A model generated the notes under the pieces. It saw nothing but the letters and a program-made list of their open reading frames with translations, was not told the DNA's origin and did not search any database. This document shows positions 34,501 through 41,811 of a DNA stretch of 64,000 nt, in pieces. Positions within the stretch are counted from its first letter, which is position 1; each line of letters opens with the position of its first letter. Both the position numbers and the translations under genes were made by a program. This DNA comes from MGBC114079 sp964531385 (GTDB taxonomy: Bacteria; Bacillota; Clostridia; Lachnospirales; CAG-274), in NCBI GenBank assembly GCA_964531385.1, contig CAZHGC010000012.1, positions 1-64,000 of the forward strand, written 5' to 3'.

Positions 34501-36042
34501 GATACATGGATTAATCCGGACAATCAAGGCGAACTTGCTCCGGGAGAGGGAATTAATATTTTCCTTGCAGGAGACTCAACCGTTAAGGATTATTCTGCAA
34601 AAGGTATGTATCAGGGCGGAAAAATCAATAATTTGGGTTCTTGGGGAGAATTTTTCCAAAAATTCTTTAATGAAGATGCTGTTACAATAAACAACTATGC
34701 AAACGGCGGAAGAAGCTTGCGTAATTTCTTGAACGAGGGTTCTCTTGACAAGATTATTAACAATATTTCCGAAGGTGACTTTTTGCTTATTCAATTTGGC
34801 CACAATGACTGTGCAAACGGTGCGTCATACTATAGTGACCGTTTTGTTCCGCTTTATGCAGAGCCTAACGGAACAGATGTTGTTGACGGAATTTATCCAA
34901 CAGTTGTGCCAACGGAAAGCATGAAAGGTGCTGACGGAAAGTTTGCTTGGAACTGTGGTGCAACATATAAGGGATATATGCAATATTACATTGATGAGGC
35001 TATTAAAAAAGGCGCTGTTCCTGTAATTGTTTCGCCTGTTGTAAGAATGTATTATACTTCTGAGGGAACAATTAAAAATCATCATGATTCGACAGCAACG
35101 GATTATGAACCAACTTCAACTTACAGAACATCGGGCGACGCTTATGTCACTGCTTGCGAACAGCTTTATCAGGAAAATGTTAAAAAAGGAAACACAATTT
35201 ATTATATTGACGCATTTGATTTGACAAAAACGATGTTTGAGGACGCTTGGAAAGCTTGTGGAAATAATACTAACGGCTCAGCTATGATGGGAGTTGGAGA
35301 CGGCACTCATTGTAACAAGGTTGGTGGTGTTCTTGAGGCAGGGCTTATTGCACAGGCTCTTCAAGGATTGAACGTATCTGCTTCAAAATATGTTGTTCAA
35401 CCAACTGTGGCTTATGGCGAGCTTGCAAGCGGAGATTATATTTTTACAGTTAAAAACAAAGTGTTTACTGCTTTGAACAACGATTTGGTTAAAAATGATT
35501 ATGTGACTGAATATGGACAGAAGCTTTTTGATGCTATTGGCAATGCAAAAGTTTTGGGCGATGATTATGCTGTTTCGGGCAAAACAAATCTTACTTCCGG
35601 AACTTTGAAAATTAGCGATTCGAACGGAACGGAAGTTGCAACTGCCGAAATTAAGGCAGACGGAACATATAGCTTTAAAATTACTTCAAGCTCAAGCATT
35701 GCGGGAAAAACTTATAAAGCAAAAGTTGACGGATATAAAGAAGTTGAACTTACACTTACTGTTAGTGAGACAGACGAAAAAGCATTTGTTGCGGTTGATG
35801 TGACTTTTGAAGCATATGCAACGGCAAGCGGTGTTATTGGAGATGCTGACAACGACGGCGAAGTTTCGGTTAATGACGCAAGCTTGGTTCTTGGAAAAGT
35901 TCTTAAATCTGGAAAAGTTTTGCCTGTTGAAGTTGCCGAAGATTATATGAAATATATTGACGTTAACGGAGACAACAGATTGACTTCTGTTGACGCTGCA
36001 ATGATTCTTGAAAAAGCATTGGACAAATCTTTTGAATTTTAG
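31579..36042 (+). CDS. Secreted multidomain pectin esterase: pectinesterase (CE8) - GDSL (CE12-type) - dockerin
   Basis: 1487 residues with signal peptide. An N-terminal ~450 residues of beta-rich repeats (carboxypeptidase-regulatory-like; VTGKINDEFNISDFGIKF, TVSGSISGIASGYNTSDFDL) lead to CE8: GEYREQVYV (about 528), GSQDTLYT (about 673), GMTDYIYGNG (about 696, family GxVDFIFG) and FGRMWG (about 763, family GRPW). An Ig-like spacer precedes CE12: FLAGDSTVKDY (about 997), ANGGRSLRNF, QFGHND and GDGTHCN (about 1240). The end is a full dockerin with two calcium loops, DADNDGEVSVNDASLVLGKV and DVNGDNRLTSVDAAMILEKA. AAAGGAGG favours ATG 31579 over ATG 31573, which is only one base away from it. Confidence 0.9.
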   Translation: MLKIKKGSIVSKVISIMLTFLMCVSSCQSLVFADEPVKYGGWTVTNDGTSSGVAVFDGMDLTYYSPSSQIIKYSSATIDEVEYASVRSNSSNGAATNGIVTINNSTRGYIKYVPTADGTFTTWVGSAPTKLAVVSKTNNETNESTAIGTFYPCGTDPTVVVNEGEMEVIQEASYATLNIEVKAGYTYYYCVTGSKMGCFGGKFVPYTKVTGKINDEFNISDFGIKFTNLETKEVFTATVDKEAKTYSISLKPNYSYSVGLTGSAAASYGLSKDTRTVTPTGTEMTADVTVEQSTNYTVSGSISGIASGYNTSDFDLVFVPKDVNDFVSVDAEIDKTNMTYSAMLVANEEYTLVQKGAFDYELAEKVTVVNEDEKPVSKDIAFKDVATFDVSGKFIGLTQERGVYEDLTSVAPTEIKFTNITDKYKYEYTYSGTPKAGSYSAKLRKGDYLATITCENYSTTTHVIVDDSAVSRDLLLKYEGAVSVPFSETLYVGADKDYKTVSAAVSAVSNMTRTNNERVTIKIDPGEYREQVYVTVPNITLESNGGNRDNTKITWYYGIGYKYYSTVESIYNPYADYDKYEKGDVIKYWGSAVITTGTATGFNAKNICFENSFNKYMTDEEIVDGVEVNGRESIKVVRKETTVVDSKAATERAAAYVNYADQTEFLNCSFIGSQDTLYTCNVNYKAYYKNCYIEGMTDYIYGNGDVIFDGCELNWGGYSDTAAGGYITAQSASEQYNCEFGYVFRNCFVSANKDRLVGQGSFGRMWGKCATVNFINTQLQSENLINSDGWSAMSGNSPTMETVKLQEFNTTFNGEKVDTSKRVAGVVETIDADKYTVKNAFVDKGWTPNYYVEESSATPEIIEGPAFTSNGDINAPNPGETLTVNYKLTDGCLDSNTSRIAWYAVSTDFDNTSLETILKSATLLDVTTSYISNDKYQIPMECAGKYIMAVVTPITVGGKQGTAKYEIDTTKAVSDTWINPDNQGELAPGEGINIFLAGDSTVKDYSAKGMYQGGKINNLGSWGEFFQKFFNEDAVTINNYANGGRSLRNFLNEGSLDKIINNISEGDFLLIQFGHNDCANGASYYSDRFVPLYAEPNGTDVVDGIYPTVVPTESMKGADGKFAWNCGATYKGYMQYYIDEAIKKGAVPVIVSPVVRMYYTSEGTIKNHHDSTATDYEPTSTYRTSGDAYVTACEQLYQENVKKGNTIYYIDAFDLTKTMFEDAWKACGNNTNGSAMMGVGDGTHCNKVGGVLEAGLIAQALQGLNVSASKYVVQPTVAYGELASGDYIFTVKNKVFTALNNDLVKNDYVTEYGQKLFDAIGNAKVLGDDYAVSGKTNLTSGTLKISDSNGTEVATAEIKADGTYSFKITSSSSIAGKTYKAKVDGYKEVELTLTVSETDEKAFVAVDVTFEAYATASGVIGDADNDGEVSVNDASLVLGKVLKSGKVLPVEVAEDYMKYIDVNGDNRLTSVDAAMILEKALDKSFEF

Positions 36043-36081
36043 GGTTTTGTTATTTGAATTTTAGGGAATTTGGATAAATGA

Positions 36082-36125
36082 AAGGGCTGTGAAAAACAAG
36101 AAATTGTTTTTTACGGCTCTTTTTG
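36082..36125 (+). terminator. Terminator after the CE8-CE12 gene
   Basis: Hairpin AGGGCTGTGAAAAAC / GTTTTTTACGGCTCT followed by T-run, about 40 bases after the stop codon. Confidence 0.8.
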
Positions 36126-36165
36126 TTTGGGGCGGAGTTTTGTTTAAATTTTTTTAATAAAAGTA

Positions 36166-36194
36166 TTTACAAATTATATATATTAAACTATAAT
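36166..36194 (+). promoter_or_regulatory. Promoter of the small secreted-protein gene
   Basis: TTTACA, 17-bp spacer, TATAAT. The following 300-base leader contains an imperfect hairpin around GCAAAA/TTTTGC at about 36258-36281; no known riboswitch was recognised. Confidence 0.6.
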
Positions 36195-36494
36195 GTATGT
36201 ATACAGAACTTTAGGGAGATATGATACAGCTTTATAACAGCGACTGAAAATGAAAATTGCAAAAAAAAAAACTGATTTTGCGGGGTTTACTATGTAAAAT
36301 AAATGTTTCTTTGGTTTGTTAGAACAACGATATTGCTGTTAAATGTTAATGAAATTTGTTTGGGGAATTAAATTGACGGTTGAGGAGGTGGGAAATAAAT
36401 TTTAAAAAACGTTTTAAAGCGGTTTAATTAATGTGTATTGTTATTTGAGTTTTGTAAATTGATTTTAATGGTGTTGTGAATGGAGGTTTTAAAT

Positions 36495-36956
36495 ATGAAA
36501 ATGTTAAAAAAAGTACTTTTTGCAATTTTAGCTATGTCGATATTTATGACGATGACGGGAACTTCAACAGTTTTTGCCGATTCGAGTATTAGAAAAGGAA
36601 CAGTTCGAATTGTTCTTGGAAATACAGAAATTAGTAATTGTTCAGATGAAGTTGTTTACAATGGGCACAGATATTTAAAAGCATATTGGCCTTTACTTAT
36701 ACGTGGGGCTGATGTTAAAGATACATATTATTACAATGATGTTAATGCTACGAATACATATCATTTTTCGGGGTATGGATATGCTTCATTTTTTGGAGGA
36801 ACAAACAAAGTTAGGATTAACGGCGAAGATTTTTATACTAAAAATATGTTAGTGTATTATGACAATGTTGTATATATGTCGATTGAAGATATAACTGATT
36901 TTTTAAATTTGAATTATGGTTTTGATGCAAGCAAGAATACAATATATATGTATTAA
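36495..36956 (+). CDS. Small secreted protein with a copper-amine-oxidase-like stalk domain
   Basis: 153 residues. Signal peptide KMLKKVLFAILAMSIFMTMT ending STVFAD. The mature part (VRIVLGNTEISNCSDEVVYN, GEDFYTKNMLVYYDNVVYMS, IEDITDFLNLNYGFDASKN then TIYMY) looks like a diverged Cu_amine_oxidN1 domain, with the usual closing strand. No enzyme domain is attached. GGAGG lies 8 bases before the ATG at 36495. Function unknown; it may be a surface accessory protein, since it follows a pectin esterase but has its own promoter. Confidence 0.65.
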   Translation: MKMLKKVLFAILAMSIFMTMTGTSTVFADSSIRKGTVRIVLGNTEISNCSDEVVYNGHRYLKAYWPLLIRGADVKDTYYYNDVNATNTYHFSGYGYASFFGGTNKVRINGEDFYTKNMLVYYDNVVYMSIEDITDFLNLNYGFDASKNTIYMY

Positions 36957-37000
36957 TTTGAAAAAAAATCGGTGGTTGATAGTTTAGCTTTTATAAAGCG

Positions 37001-37033
37001 AAAGGGTGTGAAATTTATGTTTTCACACCCTTT
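37001..37033. terminator. Bidirectional terminator
   Basis: AAAGGGTGTGAAA / TTTCACACCCTTT with a short loop between two convergent genes. Confidence 0.75.
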
Positions 37034-37056
37034 GATTTGTTTGCAAAGAAATAAGA

Positions 37057-37677
37057 TTATAATTTGTATTTTTCTTTTATGAGTTGTTCTATGACGGAAA
37101 CGCAACCGTCAACGCCTATATATGTACTGTCTATGAGCATATCGTTATATATTGGAGTTCCCCATTTTTCGCTTGTGTAATAGTCGTAATAGCTTCGTCT
37201 TTTTTTGTCGATTTTCGTTATATAATCTTTTGCTTTATTTTCTTTTAAATTTTCTTTTTCCATAATAAATTCAATTCTTTTTTCCAAATCGGCATAGATG
37301 AACACATTTACGCATTTTTCTTTTCTAAGAATGTAATTTGAGCATCTTCCAACGATTACGCAGGAGTTTTCGGCGAATTTTTTTATTATGTCATTTTGGA
37401 TTATGTATAATCTGTCACTCATTGAAACTGTTCCGGCAGCGGAAATTTTTTCGCCGTAGGAATAGGCACTCATTGCAAGAGAATATAAAAAACTGTTTGT
37501 TTGCTGTTTGTCAACAGCTCGGAACAATTCTTGGTCAATTCCGGCTTTTTTTGCTTCTCTTTCGACATCTAAGCGGTCATAGAAATTTATTCCGAGTTTT
37601 TCGGCAAGCTTTTTGCCGACTGCGTGGCCCTGACTTCCACATTCACGACCGATATTTACTATGATTTTTTTATTCAT
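37057..37677 (-). CDS. Cytidylate kinase-like family protein
   Basis: 206 residues of the PF13189 family (cytidylate kinase-like P-loop proteins common in Clostridia). Seen: IVNIGRECGSQGHAVGKKLA (P-loop variant), FYDRLDVEREAKKAGI, NSCVIVGRCSNYILR, VFIYADLEKRIEFIMEKENL and KKRRSYYDYYTSEKWGT. The true substrate is not known; it is not the housekeeping Cmk. GGAGTGTTACA precedes the ATG at 37677. It has no same-strand neighbour nearby. Confidence 0.88.
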   Translation of the reverse strand: MNKKIIVNIGRECGSQGHAVGKKLAEKLGINFYDRLDVEREAKKAGIDQELFRAVDKQQTNSFLYSLAMSAYSYGEKISAAGTVSMSDRLYIIQNDIIKKFAENSCVIVGRCSNYILRKEKCVNVFIYADLEKRIEFIMEKENLKENKAKDYITKIDKKRRSYYDYYTSEKWGTPIYNDMLIDSTYIGVDGCVSVIEQLIKEKYKL

Positions 37678-37907
37678 TGTAACACTCCTCTATTTTTTAT
37701 TTACATTATAATTTTAAGACCAAATGCAAGGAATAACAAAAATTAATATTAATTATATTATATACCAATGTGAACAGATTAACAATTATTTTGGAATAAA
37801 TTTTTAAATAAAGCGAAAAATATTTATTGAACGACATAATTAAATACGAATTATTTTTTTGTTTGTCTGAAATTGTTAATATTATATTTTTTTTGGAGGG
37901 ATTATTT

Positions 37908-38099
37908 TTGGGAGAAAAGGAAAAAAAGAAGAAAGAAAAGCCTTTGACGGCAGATGATATTTTAAAATATGAAATTGCGGAAGAACTTGGGCTTTCCGAA
38001 AAAATTAGGAAAAGCGGGTGGAAATCGCTTACTTCGAGGGAAAGCGGGAAAATTGGCGGGATTATGTCTAAAAGAAAAAAGAAAGATAATTTTGATTGA
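37908..38099 (+). CDS. Small acid-soluble spore protein, alpha/beta-type-like
   Basis: 63 residues. The core DILKYEIAEELGLSEKIRKS then GWKSLTSRESGKIGGIMSKR matches the diverged alpha/beta-type SASP of Clostridia (KYEIAxELG, GW..LT..E.G.IGG.M). Such proteins coat DNA in the spore. The start is a TTG at 37908, seven bases after GGAGGG; the N-terminus is very Lys/Glu-rich (GEKEKKKKEKPLT). A longer frame upstream has no binding site. Together with cotJABC it supports a spore former. Confidence 0.8.
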   Translation: MGEKEKKKKEKPLTADDILKYEIAEELGLSEKIRKSGWKSLTSRESGKIGGIMSKRKKKDNFD

Positions 38100-38190
38100 T
38101 TTGAAGACGGGAAGATATGATTTGAAATTGTCTTTTTGGAGAAGATTTGGTATAATGAGTTTGGCGATTGTATGGATTGGATTTTGGAAT

Positions 38191-38219
38191 AAAAAAACAG
38201 GCTGCCACAACGACAACCC
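38191..38219 (-). terminator. Probable terminator of the ferredoxin gene
   Basis: On the minus strand GGGTTG / CAGCCT (with G-T pairs) followed by T7 (plus-strand A at 38191-38197). Confidence 0.5.
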
Positions 38220-38234
38220 ATTTTGATAAGTTGA

Positions 38235-38405
38235 TTAAGCTTCAACAGGAGCTCCGACAGGACATGCACCTGCACAAGTTCCGCAATCAACGCATGAACT
38301 TTCATCGATTTCGTATTTTGAATCGCCTTCAGAAATACAGCCAACAGGACATGCACCTGCACAAGCACCACAGCTAATACATTCATCAGTAATTTTATAT
38401 GCCAT
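38235..38405 (-). CDS. 2[4Fe-4S] ferredoxin
   Basis: 56-residue clostridial-type ferredoxin: starts MAYKITDECISCGACAGACP, then SSCVDCGTCAGACPVGAPVE; the linker between the two CxxCxxCxxxCP motifs contains one extra Cys-bearing segment VGCISEG. Both cluster motifs are complete. It carries electrons for enzymes such as the 2-oxoacid oxidoreductase at 25.8-29.1 kb. GGAGGTGCTTTAAA precedes the ATG at 38405. It is transcribed alone, with a leader of up to 225 bases if the promoter near 38650 is used. Confidence 0.95.
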   Translation of the reverse strand: MAYKITDECISCGACAGACPVGCISEGDSKYEIDESSCVDCGTCAGACPVGAPVEA

Positions 38406-38836
38406 TTTAAAGCACCTCCGTTAATAAGATTATGTTGATTATAAACAAACCGAAAAATAAAAAGAGTGTTTAAATTATGAAGTTATAAGAAATTGGAATT
38501 TGAAACGAAAGCACGCCCGAGGGCGGATTCGTTGAACAAAAAATCTTATATGGTTAATTTAAATATTCGATTTATTTTAATCGATTTATTTACAATTTTA
38601 AGACAAAAGCGAAAACGCTTTTCATCTTCTTACTTCTATTTTATACTATAAATGAATATTTATCAAGTATAAATTATATTAAAATTTTAATAAAATTTTG
38701 AGGGTTGATTATAATTTGGCAAATTTTAAATTTGGCTGATATGCTGGGTGGGGCAGGGCAAGAACTGTTTTTTGCTGTTAAAATTGTTTTTGATTTTGGT
38801 GATGTCATATATTTTTATTTTAGGAGTGATGTTTAT
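38406..38836. other. Divergent intergenic region ferredoxin / tldD
   Basis: About 430 bases. It has the two hairpins noted, a minus-strand TATAAT near 38436-38441, and a minus-strand TTGATA..TAAAAT pair near 38640-38665. No plus-strand promoter for tldD was fixed. Confidence 0.45.
38504..38533. repeat. Hairpin in the ferredoxin leader
   Basis: Outer stem AACGAA/TTCGTT and inner stem CGCCC/GGGCG. Another perfect hairpin AAAAGCG/CGCTTTT lies at 38605-38622. Both are in the ferredoxin upstream region on the minus strand; neither has a clear T-tract. Confidence 0.4.
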
Positions 38837-40228
38837 ATGTTTGAAAAAGAAAAAGCGTATGATATTTTGGCGGAGGCCCTTGCTTTTGGCGGGGATTTTG
38901 CCGAAATTTTCATTGAGCATAACAGAAAAAACAATATATCTATGATTAATGGGAAAATTGACAGAGCAAATTCGGGAATTGATTTTGGTTTTGGGCTTAG
39001 AGTTTTTAGCGGAGAAAAAGTTATTTATTCTTACACAAACGATTTATCGTATGACAATCTTATGAAAATTGCAAAAGAAGCATCTTTGGCGGCAGAAAAA
39101 AGCGGAAAAGTTAAAGTTGCGGACTTTTTTGAAAAGGATTATACGAAGGAACTTAACAAGCACAAAATTGTTATTATGCCTTCAGACGTAAATCGTCAGG
39201 TTATTGCGGATATGATGTTTGATGCAAGCGAAGCGGCTTTTGCTTATGATAATTCGATAAGTCAAACAAGTGTTGGATATATGGATTCGGTTCAAGATGT
39301 TTTAATTGCAAATTCGAGAGGGCTTTGGGCGAAGGACAGACGTGTTCGAACAAGAGCTTTTGTTACAGCTGTTGCATCTTCCGAAACAGAAAAGCAAAAG
39401 GGATATTTTGGACCGGGGGCTTTGAAAGGGTTTGAATTTTACAATGAAATCGATTTGAAAGAAGTTGCAAGAGAGGCGGCACGCTCGGCTGTTACAATGC
39501 TTAATGCCGATTTTTGCCCAGGAGGAAAAATGCCTGTTGTTATTGAAAACGGTTTTGGCGGAGTTATTTTTCACGAGGCTTGCGGGCATAGTCTTGAGGC
39601 GGCGGCTGTTTCGAAAAATGCTTCTGTTTTTTCCGATAAACTTGGTTGTAAAATTGCAAGCGAAAAAGTTTCTGCTGTTGATGACGGAACAATTTTAAAC
39701 GAATGGGGTTCTATGAACATTGATGACGAGGGTCAAGAGGGAAGAAAAAACGTTTTGATTGAAAACGGAATTTTGAAATCTTATTTGGTTGATGAATTTA
39801 ACGGCAAAAAGTTTGGTGCAAAGCCAACAGGTTCTTCGAGAAGACAGTCTTACAAATTTGCCCCTGTTTCAAGAATGACAAATACATATATTGCAACGGG
39901 GAACGACAGGGCAGAAGATATTATTTCTTCAACCGATTATGGAATTTATGCGAAATATATGGGCGGGGGGTCGGTTAACCCAACAACCGGAGAATTTAAT
40001 TTTGCTGTTGGCGAGGCATATATGATTAGAAACGGGAAAATTGCAGAGCCTGTTAGGGGAGCAACGATAATTGGCAAAGGCTCTGAGGTTCTTATGGATA
40101 TTGATATGGTTTCAGATAATTTGAGACTTGCACAGGGAATGTGCGGGGCATCAAGCGGAAGTATTCCTGTTGATGTTGGTCAACCGATGATTCGTGTTAA
40201 GAACATTACTGTTGGAGGAAGGTGTTGA
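38837..40228 (+). CDS. tldD: TldD metallopeptidase subunit
   Basis: 463 residues. Zinc-dependent peptidase subunit working as a heterodimer with TldE/PmbA in maturation of modified peptides and toxin-antidote turnover. Catalytic motif GGVIFHEACGHSLEAAAV (HExxxH, about residue 245), GSMNIDDEGQEGRKNVLIEN and the C-terminal MIRNGKIAEPVRGATIIGKG. Start at 38837 behind AGGAGTGATGTTTAT. The tldE gene follows 4 bases after the stop. Confidence 0.95.
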   Translation: MFEKEKAYDILAEALAFGGDFAEIFIEHNRKNNISMINGKIDRANSGIDFGFGLRVFSGEKVIYSYTNDLSYDNLMKIAKEASLAAEKSGKVKVADFFEKDYTKELNKHKIVIMPSDVNRQVIADMMFDASEAAFAYDNSISQTSVGYMDSVQDVLIANSRGLWAKDRRVRTRAFVTAVASSETEKQKGYFGPGALKGFEFYNEIDLKEVAREAARSAVTMLNADFCPGGKMPVVIENGFGGVIFHEACGHSLEAAAVSKNASVFSDKLGCKIASEKVSAVDDGTILNEWGSMNIDDEGQEGRKNVLIENGILKSYLVDEFNGKKFGAKPTGSSRRQSYKFAPVSRMTNTYIATGNDRAEDIISSTDYGIYAKYMGGGSVNPTTGEFNFAVGEAYMIRNGKIAEPVRGATIIGKGSEVLMDIDMVSDNLRLAQGMCGASSGSIPVDVGQPMIRVKNITVGGRC

Positions 40229-40232
40229 TTTT

Positions 40233-41585
40233 ATGGATATAAAAGAATTTAAAAAAATTATTTTTGAAGAGGCAAAAAATTATAATATCGACGAATTTGA
40301 ATTGTTTTATCAAAAAAGTTCAAATCTTAAAATTAATATTTTTAAGGGTGATGTTGAAAAATTTCAAAACAATTCTTTTGGTGGGGTTTCGTTTAGAGGA
40401 ATTGTTGACGGAAAAATGGGATATGCTTATTCGGAAAATATTGACAAAAATAGCATAAACTTTATTTTGGATTCAATTGTGCAAAATTCACAAATTATTG
40501 ATGAAGATGAAAAGGAGTATATATATTTAGGAAATGAAAATTATCCAAAAGTTGACACTTTTTCAATAATTTCTAATAATTATGACACAAATTATAAAAT
40601 AAATTTGGGAAAAAGTATTGAGAAAAAAGCTTATGAATATGACAAGCGAATTGTAAATGTTACGAGTTGTTTTGTTGGAAACGGAGAGAATGAGGTTTAC
40701 ATTGCAAACAGCAAAGGACTTGAACTGTTTGAAAAATCGAATTATGCCGTTATATACATTGGTGTTGTGGCGGAAGAAAACGGTATAAAAAAGACCGGTT
40801 CGGCATTTTGGCAAGGTAAGGATTTTATGTTGGCAGATTGTGAAAAAATTGTTAAAAATGCTTGCAAAAAAGCTATTGAGCTTATTGGCGGGGAAAGAGC
40901 CGACAAAGGTTGTATGAATGTTATTTTTAAAAACGAGGCTTTTGCGGATATTTTGGCGACTTTTATTGGAAGTTTTTTTGCTGAAAATGCTCAAAAAGGG
41001 TTTTCTTTGCTTAAAGGAAAAGTTGGCGAAAGAATTGCTTCAAAATGCCTTAGCATAAAGGATTTGCCTCTTCTTGAAAATGGCTTTGCAAGCTGTTCTT
41101 TTGATTCGGAGGGGGTTGCATCATTTGACAAAACCGTTGTTGAAAACGGCATTTTTAAGACATTTTTGTATAATTTGAAATCTGCAAAAAAGGACGGCGT
41201 TTTGTCAACCGGGAACGGTTTTAAGCCGAATTTTAAATCGGCTGTCAGTACATCTGCAACGAATTTTGTTGTTGAAAACGGACAAGTTGACTTTCAAGGA
41301 CTTGTTGCAGAGGTTGAAAACGGAGTTGTTGTTACAAGCCTTGCGGGATTACATTCAGGTGCGGACACTGTTTCAGGAAATTTTTCTCTTGCGGCAAGCG
41401 GTTTTCTTATTCGCTCCGGAAAAATTGTTAAACCTTTGGAACAAATGACGGTTTCGGGCAATTTTTATGAAATGCTTAAAAATATCGAGAAAATTGGAAA
41501 TGACAGGTATTTTGATATGGAATCGGGGCAGGGAGCGGTTGTTTGCCCTTCGGTTTTGGTTGCAAATATTGATGTGGCAAGTTGA
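40233..41585 (+). CDS. tldE: TldE/PmbA metallopeptidase partner
   Basis: 450 residues, the non-catalytic partner of TldD: same fold but without HExxxH. Seen: NLKINIFKGDVEKFQNNSFG, GVSFRGIVDGKMGYAYSENI, the middle VIFKNEAFADILATFIGSFF, and the C-terminal GNFSLAASGFLIRSGKIVKP and LEQMTVSGNFYEMLKNIEKI. GGAGGAAGGTG precedes the ATG. No modified-peptide gene is seen beside the pair. Confidence 0.93.
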   Translation: MDIKEFKKIIFEEAKNYNIDEFELFYQKSSNLKINIFKGDVEKFQNNSFGGVSFRGIVDGKMGYAYSENIDKNSINFILDSIVQNSQIIDEDEKEYIYLGNENYPKVDTFSIISNNYDTNYKINLGKSIEKKAYEYDKRIVNVTSCFVGNGENEVYIANSKGLELFEKSNYAVIYIGVVAEENGIKKTGSAFWQGKDFMLADCEKIVKNACKKAIELIGGERADKGCMNVIFKNEAFADILATFIGSFFAENAQKGFSLLKGKVGERIASKCLSIKDLPLLENGFASCSFDSEGVASFDKTVVENGIFKTFLYNLKSAKKDGVLSTGNGFKPNFKSAVSTSATNFVVENGQVDFQGLVAEVENGVVVTSLAGLHSGADTVSGNFSLAASGFLIRSGKIVKPLEQMTVSGNFYEMLKNIEKIGNDRYFDMESGQGAVVCPSVLVANIDVAS

Positions 41586-41663
41586 CGAAAATTAAATTTG
41601 TGCAATTTTTATATTGAACTTTAGTTGTACGGTTATCTTTTTGAAAAAGTTGAAAATATATTG

Positions 41664-41692
41664 TTGCTTTTTTAACTTTTTGAGTTTATAAT
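41664..41692 (+). promoter_or_regulatory. Promoter of the PL9-SLH gene
   Basis: TTGCTT, 17-bp spacer, TATAAT, leaving a leader of about 110 bases. Confidence 0.6.
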
Positions 41693-41811
41693 GAAAATGT
41701 ATTAAGAACATATTTTTTGTGAATATATTTTCAAAATTACGGCCTTCTTTGTTTTTATATTTACAGAAAATATTTGTAAATACAAATTTTAAATATAAAG
41801 GAGGAAAAATA

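Larger units (their letters stand above)
36043..36494. other. Intergenic region with a long leader
   Basis: Terminator at 36082-36125, promoter at 36166-36194, then about 290 bases of untranslated leader. No gene seen. Confidence 0.5.

Noticed and set aside
37706..38386. A 226-residue minus-strand open frame
   Set aside because: It is the wrong frame over the true 56-residue ferredoxin and the antisense of the SASP gene; composition is not protein-like and the ferredoxin frame has a ribosome binding site and both cluster motifs.
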